Shown here: positions 50,319 through 59,143 of the stretch, one piece after another | Layout of the letters: each line of letters begins with the position of its first letter | Numbering within the stretch: the first letter of the stretch is position 1 | Source: Comamonadaceae bacterium | GTDB lineage: Bacteria > Pseudomonadota > Gammaproteobacteria > Burkholderiales > Burkholderiaceae_C | Reading direction: 5' to 3' | DNA: 64,000 nucleotides | Assembly: GCA_947456305.1 (NCBI GenBank) | Contig: CANGPN010000004.1 | Coordinates: forward strand, 62,001-126,000 | Translations under genes and position numbers: made by a program | The notes under the pieces: generated by a model | Told to the model about the DNA's origin: nothing | Databases searched by the model: none | What the model saw: the letters and a program-made list of their open reading frames with translations, nothing else

Positions 50319-51092
50319 TCAGTCAATCAGTTTGTTGAGTTTTTCAATCTCAGCATGCACATTTTTTGCGGCTTCTTTAGGCACGCAATCCGAAGCGTTC
50401 AAAGAGCCTTGTGATAATTTTTCCAACGCCTGCCACAACATGGCGATTTGCTTGTCCTGCTCGGCCGTGTAATCGATCAGGCCGCGTATGGCCTGACTCA
50501 GCGGGTCGTCGTTTTGCGTCACGCCGTAAGCTGAAAAACCCATTTTGGAGGCGACTTCCTCGCGCACTGCATCGGTCTTGGCTTCGATGATGCGAGCCGG
50601 GTTACCCACCGCAGTGGCACCGGCGGGCACGGGCTTGGTAACCACCGCGTTGCTGCCGATCTTGGCACCATCGCCAACCGTGAAACCGCCCAATACCTTG
50701 GCACCGGCACCAACCACCACATTGCGGCCTAATGTCGGATGGCGTTTGGTACCTTTGTAAAGCGATGTGCCGCCCAAAGTCACGCCTTGGTAAATCGTGC
50801 AGCCGTCGCCGATTTCAGCGGTTTCGCCGACCACCACGCCCATGGCATGGTCGAAAAATACGCCGGAGCCCACCACTGCGGCAGGGTGAATTTCAATACC
50901 TGTCATGAAGCGCGCGATGTGCGAGATAAACCGGCCCACCCACTTCAGGCCCATTCCCCAGCAGGCATGCGCCATGCGGTGCAACACCACGGCATGCAAA
51001 CCGGGATAGCAAGTCAGCACCTCGAAGCCGCTGCGCGCGGCAGGGTCACGGTCGAGGATGGTTTGTATGTCGGCGCGTATTCTTGAAAACAT
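50319..51092 (-). CDS. cysE: Serine O-acetyltransferase
   Basis: CysE makes O-acetylserine for cysteine synthesis. 257 residues: a short N-terminal helical domain, then the left-handed beta-helix with the catalytic His in VVLHRMAHACWGMGLKW and FFDHAMGVVVGETAEIGDG, and the loop QGVTLGGTSLYKGTKRHPTL. The N-terminus is short compared with the enteric enzyme and the C-terminal tail is long and polar, as in the epsilon/short SAT type of many bacteria. It is 9 bp downstream of trmJ. Confidence 0.93.
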   Translation of the reverse strand: MFSRIRADIQTILDRDPAARSGFEVLTCYPGLHAVVLHRMAHACWGMGLKWVGRFISHIARFMTGIEIHPAAVVGSGVFFDHAMGVVVGETAEIGDGCTIYQGVTLGGTSLYKGTKRHPTLGRNVVVGAGAKVLGGFTVGDGAKIGSNAVVTKPVPAGATAVGNPARIIEAKTDAVREEVASKMGFSAYGVTQNDDPLSQAIRGLIDYTAEQDKQIAMLWQALEKLSQGSLNASDCVPKEAAKNVHAEIEKLNKLID

Positions 51093-51101
51093 GCAAAGAG
51101 T

Positions 51102-51833
51102 CTAACTTTTTCGCTGCGAAGCCTGCGTCATCGCCTTGGCAATGCCCCGCAAAATATGCACCTCTTCTTCGCTCAAAGCCGCGCGATTGAACAACTGGTT
51201 GAGGCGCGGCATCAATTTTTTAGGCGCTTGCGGGTCGAGAAACCCAATATCGATCAGCGACTGTTGCCAATGCGACAACAGCCCGGCGATTTGTGCTGCA
51301 TCGGCTTGCACAGAAGTCGCCACCGCATCCTGCACTGCATACCCGCCCAGAGCCAAGCGCCATTCATAGGCAATCACTTGCACTGCGCCTGCGATGTTGA
51401 GCGAGCCGAAGTTTGGATCGGTAGGAATGCTCAGCGCTACGTTGCAGCGATAAACATCTTCGTTTTTCATGCCGAAGCGCTCGGAACCAAACAAAAACGC
51501 CATGCCGCCGCCAGCGTCGCCCTGCGCGGGTAACTGCGCGAAATGCTCGCGAGGAGCGCGTGTAGGCGGGCCGAAATCGCGCGGGGTCATGGCCGTGGCG
51601 CACATATGTGTCATGCCGTCCAGCGCTTCATCCAGCGTGTCGACAATGCGGGCGTTTTCCAGCACATTCAATGCACCACTGGCGCGTTGAATGGTTTCCT
51701 CGCGACGCAACACATTGGCCCAGCGCGGGCGCACCAGCACCAGATCGTCAAAGCCCATGACCCGCATGGCGCGCGCCGTCGCTCCGACATTGCCGGCGTG
51801 GCTGGTTTCGATCAGGATAAATCGTGTGTGCAT
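51102..51833 (-). CDS. trmJ: tRNA (cytidine/uridine-32-2'-O)-methyltransferase TrmJ
   Basis: 243-residue SPOUT methyltransferase: TRFILIETSHAGNVGATARA (motif 1), MAFLFGSERFGM (motif 2) and LSIPTDPNFGSLNIAGAVQV (motif 3, the trefoil-knot SAM site). TrmJ methylates the ribose at tRNA position 32. ATG 51833; the much longer open frame to 52283 runs antisense into suhB. It is divergent from suhB. Confidence 0.93.
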   Translation of the reverse strand: MHTRFILIETSHAGNVGATARAMRVMGFDDLVLVRPRWANVLRREETIQRASGALNVLENARIVDTLDEALDGMTHMCATAMTPRDFGPPTRAPREHFAQLPAQGDAGGGMAFLFGSERFGMKNEDVYRCNVALSIPTDPNFGSLNIAGAVQVIAYEWRLALGGYAVQDAVATSVQADAAQIAGLLSHWQQSLIDIGFLDPQAPKKLMPRLNQLFNRAALSEEEVHILRGIAKAMTQASQRKS

Positions 51834-51858
51834 GGGACTAAAATGATGACATTGTCGC

Positions 51859-51885
51859 CGCCCGCTTTGCCGGGCGTGTTTTTTT
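51859..51885 (+). terminator. Terminator-like hairpin in the suhB leader
   Basis: CGCCCG-CTTTGC-CGGGCG stem-loop (51859-51876) and a run of seven T (51879-51885). It lies on the + strand in the divergent trmJ-suhB spacer, 51 bp before suhB, where a transcript of a gene ending here is absent. It may attenuate suhB. Confidence 0.6.
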
Positions 51886-51935
51886 GCAGATAGACGCTGC
51901 TTGTACGCGTTCAACACAGGCTTGTCGATTCCCCT

Positions 51936-52832
51936 ATGACCATCACCGCTTCCACTTCCTCCATTCACCCCATGCTCAATATCGCCATCAAGGCGGCTCG
52001 GGCGGCAGGCTCCATCATCAACCGCGCCGCCTTGGATGTGGAATCGGTGCGTGTATCGAAAAAAATGGAAAACGACTTTGTCACCGAAGTCGACCAAGCC
52101 AGCGAAAAAATCATCATTGACACTTTGCTCAACGCCTACCCGGACCACGGCATTCTGGCCGAAGAGTCCGGCAAAACGCATGGCAACCCGAATGCAGAAC
52201 ATGTGTGGATCATCGACCCGCTGGACGGCACCACCAACTTCATTCACGGCTTTCCGTTTTATTGCGTCAGTATTGCACTGCAAAGCAGAGGCCGTTTAGA
52301 GCAAGCCGTGGTCTACGACCCCTCCCGCAACGATTTGTTCACCAGCACGCGCGGACGAGGTGCTTTTCTGAATGACCGCCGCTTGCGTGTGAGCAAACGC
52401 ATTCGCATGAAGGAATGCTTGATCACCACCGGTTTTCCTTTCCGCGATGGCGACGATTTCAAAGCCTACCTCAGCATGTTGGCCGAGGTCATGACCCGCA
52501 CAGCCGGTGTCCGCAGACCAGGCGCAGCGGCACTTGACTTGGCTTATGTGGCGGCCGGTTTCAGCGATGGTTTTTTTGAAACCGGTTTGCATCCTTGGGA
52601 CATGGCAGCCGGTGCATTGCTGGTCACTGAGGCGGGCGGTCTGGTGGGCAATTTCACGGGTGAAGCTGATTACCTGCTACAGCGTGAATGCCTTGCAGCC
52701 AACCCCAAGGTCTACGGGCAACTGGTGAGCTTGCTGCAACCCTATTCCAAATTTTCAGGCGTGGCCGACAAGGCTGTGGCGGCGCAGGCGATTGCGGAAT
52801 TGCGCAAAGACATTGACGACAGCACCCATTAA
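51936..52832 (+). CDS. suhB: Inositol monophosphatase family protein SuhB
   Basis: 298 residues. Metal-binding motifs: [39 protein letters not shown] and [19 protein letters not shown]. In E. coli SuhB is also part of the rRNA antitermination complex. Another possible start is ATG 51972 ([13 protein letters not shown]), where homologues typically begin a few residues earlier. The C-terminus is somewhat longer than in E. coli SuhB. Confidence 0.92.
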   Translation: MTITASTSSIHPMLNIAIKAARAAGSIINRAALDVESVRVSKKMENDFVTEVDQASEKIIIDTLLNAYPDHGILAEESGKTHGNPNAEHVWIIDPLDGTTNFIHGFPFYCVSIALQSRGRLEQAVVYDPSRNDLFTSTRGRGAFLNDRRLRVSKRIRMKECLITTGFPFRDGDDFKAYLSMLAEVMTRTAGVRRPGAAALDLAYVAAGFSDGFFETGLHPWDMAAGALLVTEAGGLVGNFTGEADYLLQRECLAANPKVYGQLVSLLQPYSKFSGVADKAVAAQAIAELRKDIDDSTH

Positions 52833-52855
52833 TCCATGATCAGCGCTGCGTGACC

Positions 52856-55450
52856 ATGGCAGACCCATCAACGCACACCCCCATGATGACCCAGTACCTG
52901 GGTCTGAAAGCAGACTTTCCGAGTACGCTGCTGTTCTACCGCATGGGCGACTTTTACGAGCTGTTTTTTGAAGACGCTGAAAAAGCCGCACGCCTGCTCG
53001 ACATCACTTTGACACAACGCGGCCAATCCGCAGGCCAACCCGTGGTCATGGCCGGTGTGCCTTTTCATTCGGTGGACAGCTATTTGTCCCGCTTGATCAA
53101 ATTGGGTGAGTCCGTCGCCATTTGCGAACAAGTGGGTGAAGTCGGTGGCAAAGGCCCGGTCGAGCGAAAAGTGGTTCGCGTGGTCACCCCGGGCACGCTG
53201 ACCGATGCCGAATTATTGAACGACAAAACCGAAGCCTATGTGCTGGCGGTGCATGCCAGTGAACGCGCGGGTAAATCAGGTGGCTGCGGCTTGGCATGGC
53301 TGAGCGTGACCGAGGGCGAATTGCGTTTGGCTGAATGCTCGGCCGATCAATTGACTGCGTGGATAGCACGCATAGCACCCAGCGAAGTAATTTTCAGCAG
53401 CGAATTGCCTACGCATTTACAGCCCTTGCTGTTTGGCGTGAATGTGAAATCCGAGCGGCCCTCATGGGCGTTTGACAGCACTTTAGGCCAACGCAAATTG
53501 CTCGAGCAATTGCATGCAGCTTCTCTGGAAGCCTGGCAGGCGCAAGACCTGGTGCAAGCGCATGCAGCCGCCTCCGCATTGCTGGCCTATGCCGAACACA
53601 CGCAAGGACGCAGCCTCACGCATGTGCAAAAACTGCGGGTCGAACGCAATGAAGAGCGCATAGATTTACCCGCCACCACCCGTCGCAATTTGGAGTTGAC
53701 GCAAACGCTGCGCGGCGAAGACAGCCCGACGGTGTTTTCATTGCTGGACACCTGCATGACAGGCATGGGCAGCCGCAGCTTAAAGCGCTGGCTGTTAGAG
53801 CCTCCGCGTGAACGCGCACTGGCACAACAGCGTCTCCATGCCATCGCTGCATTGCAAGGCGAACATGGTGCGGGTGTATGGCGCAATTTACGCACGGCAT
53901 TGAAAGGCTTAGGCGATGTGCAACGCATCAGTGCCCGTATCGCTTTGCGCCAAGTGCGTCCGCGTGAATTGGTGGCATTGGGTTTAGCGCTGCAACGTGC
54001 GGCGCAATTACCCGCTTTGTTGTCTGAAGCAGCCGACACACCTTGGTTGCAAACGCTGTGTCACTCGCTGGTGTCGCCGCCTGCATGCGCATCCTTGTTA
54101 CACGCAGCCTTGCTGCCAGAGCCGTCCGCACTGGTACGCGACGGTGGTGTGATCAACCACGGTTTTGATGCTGAGTTGGATGAACTTCGCAACATACAAA
54201 ATCACGGCGACAGTTTTTTGCTGGAACTCGAAGTACGCGAACGCGAGCGCACAGGCATTCACAACCTGAAAGTGCAATTCAACCGGGTGCATGGTTTTTA
54301 TATTGAAGTCAGTCAAGGGCAGCTTGAGCGTGTGCCCGACGATTACCGCAGACGACAAACTTTAAAAAACGCGGAACGCTTCATCACGCCTGAGCTGAAA
54401 GCATTTGAAGACAAAGCCTTGTCGGCGCAGGAACGTGCGCTGTCGCGCGAAAAATTTCTCTTCGAGCAACTGCTGGATGAACTGCAACAGTTTGTACCTG
54501 CGCTGTCGCAAGTGGCTTGGGCGTTGGCCACCTTGGATGTGTTGGCGTGTTTGAGTGAACGCTCATTGACACTGAATTGGTGTGCGCCTGAACTGGTGAA
54601 TACGCCGGGCATCAGCATCACGCGGGGCAGGCATCCGGTTGTTGAAGCACGATTGGCCGAGACCGGTGGCAGTTTCATTGCCAACGACACGCAGCTTGGT
54701 CCGACACAGCGCATGCAAGTCATCACCGGCCCCAACATGGGTGGTAAATCCACCTACATGCGGCAGGTGGCATTGATTGTGTTGCTGGCCAGCATTGGCA
54801 GCCACGTACCCGCTGACGCGTGCCGCATCGGCCCTATAGATGCGATTCACACACGCATTGGTGCGGCCGATGATTTGGCGAATGCGCAATCCACCTTCAT
54901 GCTGGAGATGACCGAAGGCGCGCAAATTTTGCATGCCGCCACCTCGAACAGTTTGGTGCTGATGGATGAGATCGGACGTGGCACATCCACTTTCGATGGA
55001 CTCGCACTGGCCAGCGGCATTGCCACTTACTTGCACGACAAATCTCAGTCCTACAGCTTGTTTGCCACGCATTATTTTGAGTTAACCGAGTTTGCAGCCA
55101 GTCACCGCGCTGCAGTGAATGTGCATGTCAGCGCGGCAGAGAGTGGCAGTGACATTGTGTTTTTGCACGAAATCCAACCGGGCCCGGCCAGCCGCAGTTA
55201 CGGCATACAAGTTGCGCGTTTGGCCGGCATGCCCGCTAGCGTGTTGAACCATGCCAAACATGCGCTGGCGGCATTGGAAACGGATGCGCAAAACACAAGA
55301 GCGCAAGTGGATTTGTTTGCCGAACCGCCTGAAGCCATAGACACCGGCCCTTCTCCTTTGCAAGCCAAACTAGCGCAGATTGATCCCGATGCACTCAGCC
55401 CGCGCGAAGCCTTGGATGCTTTGTACTCGCTTAAAAAATTACTTGATTGA
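52856..55450 (+). CDS. mutS: DNA mismatch repair protein MutS
   Basis: 864 residues. The mismatch-binding Phe-x-Glu motif is in [19 protein letters not shown]. The ATPase domain has Walker [21 protein letters not shown], then [19 protein letters not shown], Walker [17 protein letters not shown] and [13 protein letters not shown] 52856 is preferred over the GTG two codons upstream. The C-terminus keeps the short tetramerisation-like helix region. The gene ends 4 bp before the next hydrolase. Confidence 0.96.
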   Translation: MADPSTHTPMMTQYLGLKADFPSTLLFYRMGDFYELFFEDAEKAARLLDITLTQRGQSAGQPVVMAGVPFHSVDSYLSRLIKLGESVAICEQVGEVGGKGPVERKVVRVVTPGTLTDAELLNDKTEAYVLAVHASERAGKSGGCGLAWLSVTEGELRLAECSADQLTAWIARIAPSEVIFSSELPTHLQPLLFGVNVKSERPSWAFDSTLGQRKLLEQLHAASLEAWQAQDLVQAHAAASALLAYAEHTQGRSLTHVQKLRVERNEERIDLPATTRRNLELTQTLRGEDSPTVFSLLDTCMTGMGSRSLKRWLLEPPRERALAQQRLHAIAALQGEHGAGVWRNLRTALKGLGDVQRISARIALRQVRPRELVALGLALQRAAQLPALLSEAADTPWLQTLCHSLVSPPACASLLHAALLPEPSALVRDGGVINHGFDAELDELRNIQNHGDSFLLELEVRERERTGIHNLKVQFNRVHGFYIEVSQGQLERVPDDYRRRQTLKNAERFITPELKAFEDKALSAQERALSREKFLFEQLLDELQQFVPALSQVAWALATLDVLACLSERSLTLNWCAPELVNTPGISITRGRHPVVEARLAETGGSFIANDTQLGPTQRMQVITGPNMGGKSTYMRQVALIVLLASIGSHVPADACRIGPIDAIHTRIGAADDLANAQSTFMLEMTEGAQILHAATSNSLVLMDEIGRGTSTFDGLALASGIATYLHDKSQSYSLFATHYFELTEFAASHRAAVNVHVSAAESGSDIVFLHEIQPGPASRSYGIQVARLAGMPASVLNHAKHALAALETDAQNTRAQVDLFAEPPEAIDTGPSPLQAKLAQIDPDALSPREALDALYSLKKLLD

Positions 55451-55454
55451 TCGA

Positions 55455-56315
55455 ATGACTTCATATCACGATGTACCTGCCGGTCAACCGCTGGTGCTTT
55501 TTTTTCATGGCAACAGTTTTCCTGCCAGCACTTACAACGTCATGTTGAATGATTTGCGCAAACGCGGCATGCAAGTGCAAGCGCTGGAAAAAATCGGCCA
55601 CAACCCGGCCTATCCGGTCACCAGCAACTGGCCGCACTTGGTCGAAGAAATTCATGCGTTTGCCAAGCCTTTGATTGATGCGCACACCGGTCCGGTGGTG
55701 TTGGTCGGTCACTCATTGGGCGGCATGCTGAGTTTGATGCTGGCTGCGCAATACCCTGCACTGGCACATGCGGTGGTCATGGTGGATGCACCTGCGGTCG
55801 GCGGCTTACAGGCCAAGGTGTTGCAGTTGTCAAAAACGTTTTCGTTGAATAAAAAATTCTCACCAGGTGCCATCAGCCGCAAAAGACGCAACGAATGGAA
55901 TTCGCTAGAAGAAGCGCATGCGCATTTCGCATCGAAGAAAGTGTTTGCGCGTTGGGATCCGCAAGTCTTGAATGACTATGTGTTGCATGGCACGCGCGAG
56001 GAGCACACCTCTGAAGGCACCAAACGCGTTTTGAGCTTTGACCGACAGACCGAAACACTGATTTATGAAAGCGTTCCACACAATTTAGAGCGACTCATCA
56101 GAGCGCATCCACTGGCGTGTCCGGTCAGTCTGGTGGCTGCACGCCACTCGCGTGAAATGCGTTTGGCAGGCACAGAGTTTTCTAAAAAAATCACCAAAGG
56201 CCGCATTTGCATGATTGACGGCACGCATCTGGTGCCTATGGAAAAACCTTTGGTGACAGCTGCAGCGGTTGAAGCATGTATTTTGAATATGCTCAGTCTT
56301 AAAGCTGCGAAATAA
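55455..56315 (+). CDS. Alpha/beta-fold hydrolase (serine hydrolase)
   Basis: 286 residues from ATG 55455. Oxyanion segment VLFFHGNSFPASTYN, nucleophile elbow VVLVGHSLGGMLSLMLA and C-terminal catalytic His in MIDGTHLVPMEKP. The substrate is unknown. The longer frame to 55380 lies inside mutS. It converges with uppP, 6 bp between stops. Confidence 0.88.
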   Translation: MTSYHDVPAGQPLVLFFHGNSFPASTYNVMLNDLRKRGMQVQALEKIGHNPAYPVTSNWPHLVEEIHAFAKPLIDAHTGPVVLVGHSLGGMLSLMLAAQYPALAHAVVMVDAPAVGGLQAKVLQLSKTFSLNKKFSPGAISRKRRNEWNSLEEAHAHFASKKVFARWDPQVLNDYVLHGTREEHTSEGTKRVLSFDRQTETLIYESVPHNLERLIRAHPLACPVSLVAARHSREMRLAGTEFSKKITKGRICMIDGTHLVPMEKPLVTAAAVEACILNMLSLKAAK

Positions 56316-56321
56316 CTTGCA

Positions 56322-57173
56322 TCAAGCTTGCCAGACGATCCAGCCCTGCTGAGCCGTGATCAGCACCACAGCACCAAAAGCAATGCGGTACCAAGCGAAT
56401 GGCACGAAGTTGTGCGTCGATATATAGCGCAGCAACCAACGCACGCACAACCACGCACTGATGAATGAGAAGACAAGACCAACGGCGAACATTGGCACAT
56501 CATTCACACTGAGCAAGGCGCGTTCTTTGTACAAGCTGTAAACACCCGCACCTATTAACGTGGGAATAGCCAGATAAAAAGAAAACTCGGTCGCTGCTTT
56601 GCGCGACAAACCCAGCATCATGCCGCCAATGATGGTGGCACCGCTGCGGCTGGTTCCCGGCACCATGGCCAGACATTGCACCAGACCGACTTTCAAAGCA
56701 TCCAGCGGCGACATGGACTCCACGTTCACGATACGCACGTGATCATCCGGATGGCCATCATGCAAAGGTTTTCTGCCCCAGCGCTCGACCCACAAAATCA
56801 CCAAGCCGCCCAGTATGAATGTGGATGCAACGACAGTGGGATTGAATAAATGCGCCTTAATGGTTTTGCCGAGCAACAAACCCAAGACCACTGCAGGCAC
56901 AAAAGCGATCAGCACATTGACGGCAAAGCGCCTGGCCATTCTTTGAGATGGAAGCGCCATGACAGTGGCGCGAATTTTTTCCCAGAACACCAGCACCACA
57001 GCAACTATGGCGCCGGTCTGAATAGCGATGTCAAACACCTTGGCTTTGTCATCGTCAAACCCTAGCAATGCCCCTGCCAAAATCAAATGCCCAGTTGAAG
57101 AGATAGGCAAGAACTCGGTCAACCCTTCGACAACGCCCATGACGGCGGCGTTTAAAAGCAACATCACATCCAC
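56322..57173 (-). CDS. uppP: Undecaprenyl-diphosphatase
   Basis: UppP (BacA) dephosphorylates undecaprenyl diphosphate in the inner membrane, recycling the lipid carrier. 283 residues with about eight membrane spans. Motif 1 is [18 protein letters not shown] and motif 2 is [15 protein letters not shown], with conserved Glu, Ser and Arg present. It begins 74 bp from the toxin gene downstream of dinJ. Confidence 0.95.
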   Translation of the reverse strand: MDVMLLLNAAVMGVVEGLTEFLPISSTGHLILAGALLGFDDDKAKVFDIAIQTGAIVAVVLVFWEKIRATVMALPSQRMARRFAVNVLIAFVPAVVLGLLLGKTIKAHLFNPTVVASTFILGGLVILWVERWGRKPLHDGHPDDHVRIVNVESMSPLDALKVGLVQCLAMVPGTSRSGATIIGGMMLGLSRKAATEFSFYLAIPTLIGAGVYSLYKERALLSVNDVPMFAVGLVFSFISAWLCVRWLLRYISTHNFVPFAWYRIAFGAVVLITAQQGWIVWQA

Positions 57174-57247
57174 TGCGTATCCTTTTGATTAATTGAGTTT
57201 GATTCTAAGTGCCAGCGATCAGCAAACGGCGATGGGTGTTTGCTTAC

Positions 57248-57562
57248 TCAACTGCTGAAAAGTTCTGCATGCGTTCCGGTGCGAACGAAATTGATATGGT
57301 TACCGTCAACTTGGTAGATCAATAAAAAATCGCCGCCTATATGGCATTCGCGGTGGTCCGCCCAGCCGCCCTTGAGTGCATGGTCTAACCACTCTGGGTC
57401 AAGCGGCGCATCGTTGGCTATCAATAACATCATGGCTTCTTTGAGCCGGGTCATGTCATAACGACCCGAATGTGACAAACGCTGCCAGTCTTTCAAAAAC
57501 ACTTTGGTGTAGTTGGATACGCGTGGCGGTACTGCGCGTTTAGTGCTTGCTGTTTTTTTCAA
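57248..57562 (-). CDS. yafQ: Type II toxin, YafQ/RelE family mRNA interferase
   Basis: 104 residues. The pattern follows E. coli YafQ: YTKVFLKDWQRL, LKEAMMLLIANDAPL, DHALKGGWADHRECHIGGDF, LLIYQVDGNHINFVRTGTH, AELF. Catalytic-type His and the C-terminal R-T-G-T-H are present. Toxins of this type cut mRNA in the ribosome. The N-terminus carries about ten more basic residues than YafQ (MKKTASTKRAVPPRV). The start overlaps the antitoxin stop by 23 bp. Confidence 0.92.
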   Translation of the reverse strand: MKKTASTKRAVPPRVSNYTKVFLKDWQRLSHSGRYDMTRLKEAMMLLIANDAPLDPEWLDHALKGGWADHRECHIGGDFLLIYQVDGNHINFVRTGTHAELFSS

Positions 57563-57821
57563 GATCAGCTAAGAGTTCGTCAGCGTTGGCAAAGCGCGCA
57601 CGTCCCTTCTTCATCAGGGTTCGCGATTCCTCCATGGCGGCCAGCGTGTCGGCATTCGGCACTTTGAGTTCAAGAGGAAAGGCTTGGTCGATCACCACTC
57701 TGCGCAAAAATAAACGGACGGCATCAGACATGGTCAAGCCCATCGCAGACAAAGCTGCCGTGGCTTGCTCTTTGGTGTCATCGTCCACACGAATATGGAG
57801 CATGGAGGTTTGGGCTGTCAT
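57540..57821 (-). CDS. dinJ: Type II antitoxin, DinJ/RelB family
   Basis: 93 residues. The N-terminal ribbon-helix-helix is LHIRVDDDTKEQATAALSAM, then GLTMSDAVRLFLRRVVIDQA. The C-terminal half (residues 55-93) is the charged segment expected to wrap the toxin. It precedes yafQ with overlap, the normal antitoxin-first order. An internal ATG (57803) could be the start. A strong -35 and an operator-like dyad lie just upstream. Confidence 0.92.
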   Translation of the reverse strand: MTAQTSMLHIRVDDDTKEQATAALSAMGLTMSDAVRLFLRRVVIDQAFPLELKVPNADTLAAMEESRTLMKKGRARFANADELLADLEKNSKH

Positions 57822-57845
57822 CAGGGGTCGAGAAAATAAAAATTC

Positions 57846-57874
57846 ATTTTGTATCTCAAATGAGATATTGTCAA
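57846..57874 (-). promoter_or_regulatory. dinJ-yafQ promoter with embedded palindromic operator
   Basis: Reading the minus strand: perfect TTGACA (57874-57869), a 17-bp spacer, then CAAAAT (57851-57846) as -10. The spacer contains the palindrome TATCTCA-AA-TGAGATA (57852-57867 on the + strand), which fills the space between the two boxes. It is a good site for autorepression by the ribbon-helix-helix antitoxin. Confidence 0.78.
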
Positions 57875-57966
57875 GACAGGTCTTACAAATTTAAAAGGAT
57901 TCGCTCATGCCCTAAAGATAATTCTTAATCGTACATTTAAAGAGTCTTTCTTCATTCTTGATTTTT

Positions 57967-58380
57967 ATGCAACTCACCCCCTTGATCGCCGTTCACATGA
58001 CTGCTGCCATGGGCGCTGTCACTCTTGGTCCGTTTGCGCTTTGGGCTCGCATGGGCTCTACCCGGCGGCCTTGGCTGCACCGCGCCGCGGGATATGCCTA
58101 CGTCACATTCATGTTGCTGGCAGCGTTGACCTCTGTTTTCATTCGCGATTTTCAATTGCCGAATCTGCATGGCTTTACATGGATTCACTTGCTGGTACCC
58201 GTCACACTGACAAGCTTATGGGTGGCTTTTCACGCCTTAATGCGCCGTGATTTCGTTACACATCGCATCACCATGCAAAGTCTTTATGTCAGCGCTTGTG
58301 TGATTGCGGGGGGATTTACGCTGCTGCCCTCGCGCTATCTGGGTCAATTGGTCTGGCATGAATGGCTGGGCTGGCTTTGA
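57967..58380 (+). CDS. Small four-span membrane protein, DUF2306-like
   Basis: 137 residues, four hydrophobic spans. Features typical of DUF2306: HMTAAMGAVTLGPFALW, WLHRAAGYAYVTFMLLAAL, GFTWIHLLVPVTL and the R-x-x-F-V-T-H-R-x-x-M of the last loop (MRRDFVTHRITMQSLYVSAC). Function unknown. It sits alone between two toxin-antitoxin modules. ATG 57967 chosen; 57958 is another option. Confidence 0.78.
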   Translation: MQLTPLIAVHMTAAMGAVTLGPFALWARMGSTRRPWLHRAAGYAYVTFMLLAALTSVFIRDFQLPNLHGFTWIHLLVPVTLTSLWVAFHALMRRDFVTHRITMQSLYVSACVIAGGFTLLPSRYLGQLVWHEWLGWL

Positions 58381-58400
58381 TGCATTTGCCTGAAGTGCAG

Positions 58401-58805
58401 TTACCAAATCTCGACTTTTAAACGTTGCTTAGGAATATGCGTAAACGCTTTGTCACGGCTGACCAGTGTGACTTTCGCTGCAATTGCATGCGCTGCAATC
58501 ATCATGTCAAAGTCACTCAGGCTAATGCCTTGCATTTCGAGCGAATGACACAGCTCGCCATAACAAGTGGCTACCTTCGCATCCCAAGGCAGCACATCCA
58601 TGTGCACCAACACTTGGTCTAAGGCGTACCTGAGTTTTGCGGATTGCGATCTGCGCTGTATGCCGTATTCAATTTCTGCCAGCGTCACGCTTGATATCAC
58701 CGCTTGCCCCACTTGAAGTTTGGCTAAACGCGTCAGCAACTTGGCATCGCGTCCTTGCATGATGTGGCTGATGACATTGGTATCTAGCAGATACCCGGGG
58801 CTCAT
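58401..58805 (-). CDS. vapC: Type II toxin VapC, PIN-domain ribonuclease
   Basis: 134 residues. PIN-domain acidic residues are visible: [15 protein letters not shown] (Asp), [15 protein letters not shown] (Glu), [16 protein letters not shown] (Asp) and [11 protein letters not shown] (Asp). The order antitoxin-toxin with an ATGA overlap identifies the module. VapC-type toxins usually cleave tRNAs or rRNA. Confidence 0.93.
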   Translation of the reverse strand: MSPGYLLDTNVISHIMQGRDAKLLTRLAKLQVGQAVISSVTLAEIEYGIQRRSQSAKLRYALDQVLVHMDVLPWDAKVATCYGELCHSLEMQGISLSDFDMMIAAHAIAAKVTLVSRDKAFTHIPKQRLKVEIW

Positions 58806-59053
58806 TTCTTGCGCGCCTCAAAGGGATCGCGCCTGCTTGAGCGTTGACGACGCTCAAGCAACAAATCTTCGCTGGCATTCAATGCCACTGCATCGAGCAA
58901 TCCTTGCCAATTGCTGGGTTTACGCGACAACACCACATCGCCTGTGAGCGGGTCATGCCGGATAAATACTTCAGGCACGTCGAACCTGTATTCCAAGGGC
59001 AATCGCACAGCCTGACTGCGGCCGGTGGTAAATACTTTGGCGGTTGGTTCCAT
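58802..59053 (-). CDS. vapB: Type II antitoxin VapB (AbrB/SpoVT domain)
   Basis: 83 residues from ATG 59053 with AGAGG upstream. N-terminal swapped-hairpin DNA-binding domain [20 protein letters not shown], then [20 protein letters not shown] and a charged C-terminus [16 protein letters not shown]. The open frame to 59284 includes unrelated sequence. The stop overlaps the vapC start. Confidence 0.92.
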   Translation of the reverse strand: MEPTAKVFTTGRSQAVRLPLEYRFDVPEVFIRHDPLTGDVVLSRKPSNWQGLLDAVALNASEDLLLERRQRSSRRDPFEARKK

Positions 59054-59084
59054 GATGCACCTCTTGCGACTTACGGTATATCTC

Positions 59085-59113
59085 ATGATACCTATCACCG
59101 GAATGCGAGTCAA
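59085..59113 (-). promoter_or_regulatory. vapBC promoter with operator-like dyad
   Basis: Reading the minus strand: TTGACT (59113-59108), 17-bp spacer, TATCAT (59090-59085). An interrupted dyad GGTAT / ATACC (59075-59079 and 59088-59092) overlaps the -10 box, as expected for VapB-mediated autorepression. Confidence 0.72.
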
Positions 59114-59143
59114 GCCAGTTAAATAGCGGCCTAAAATCATCGA

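Noticed and set aside
51834-52283. N-terminal extension of trmJ to 52283
   Set aside because: It would run antisense through the start of suhB; SPOUT motif 1 begins right after ATG 51833.
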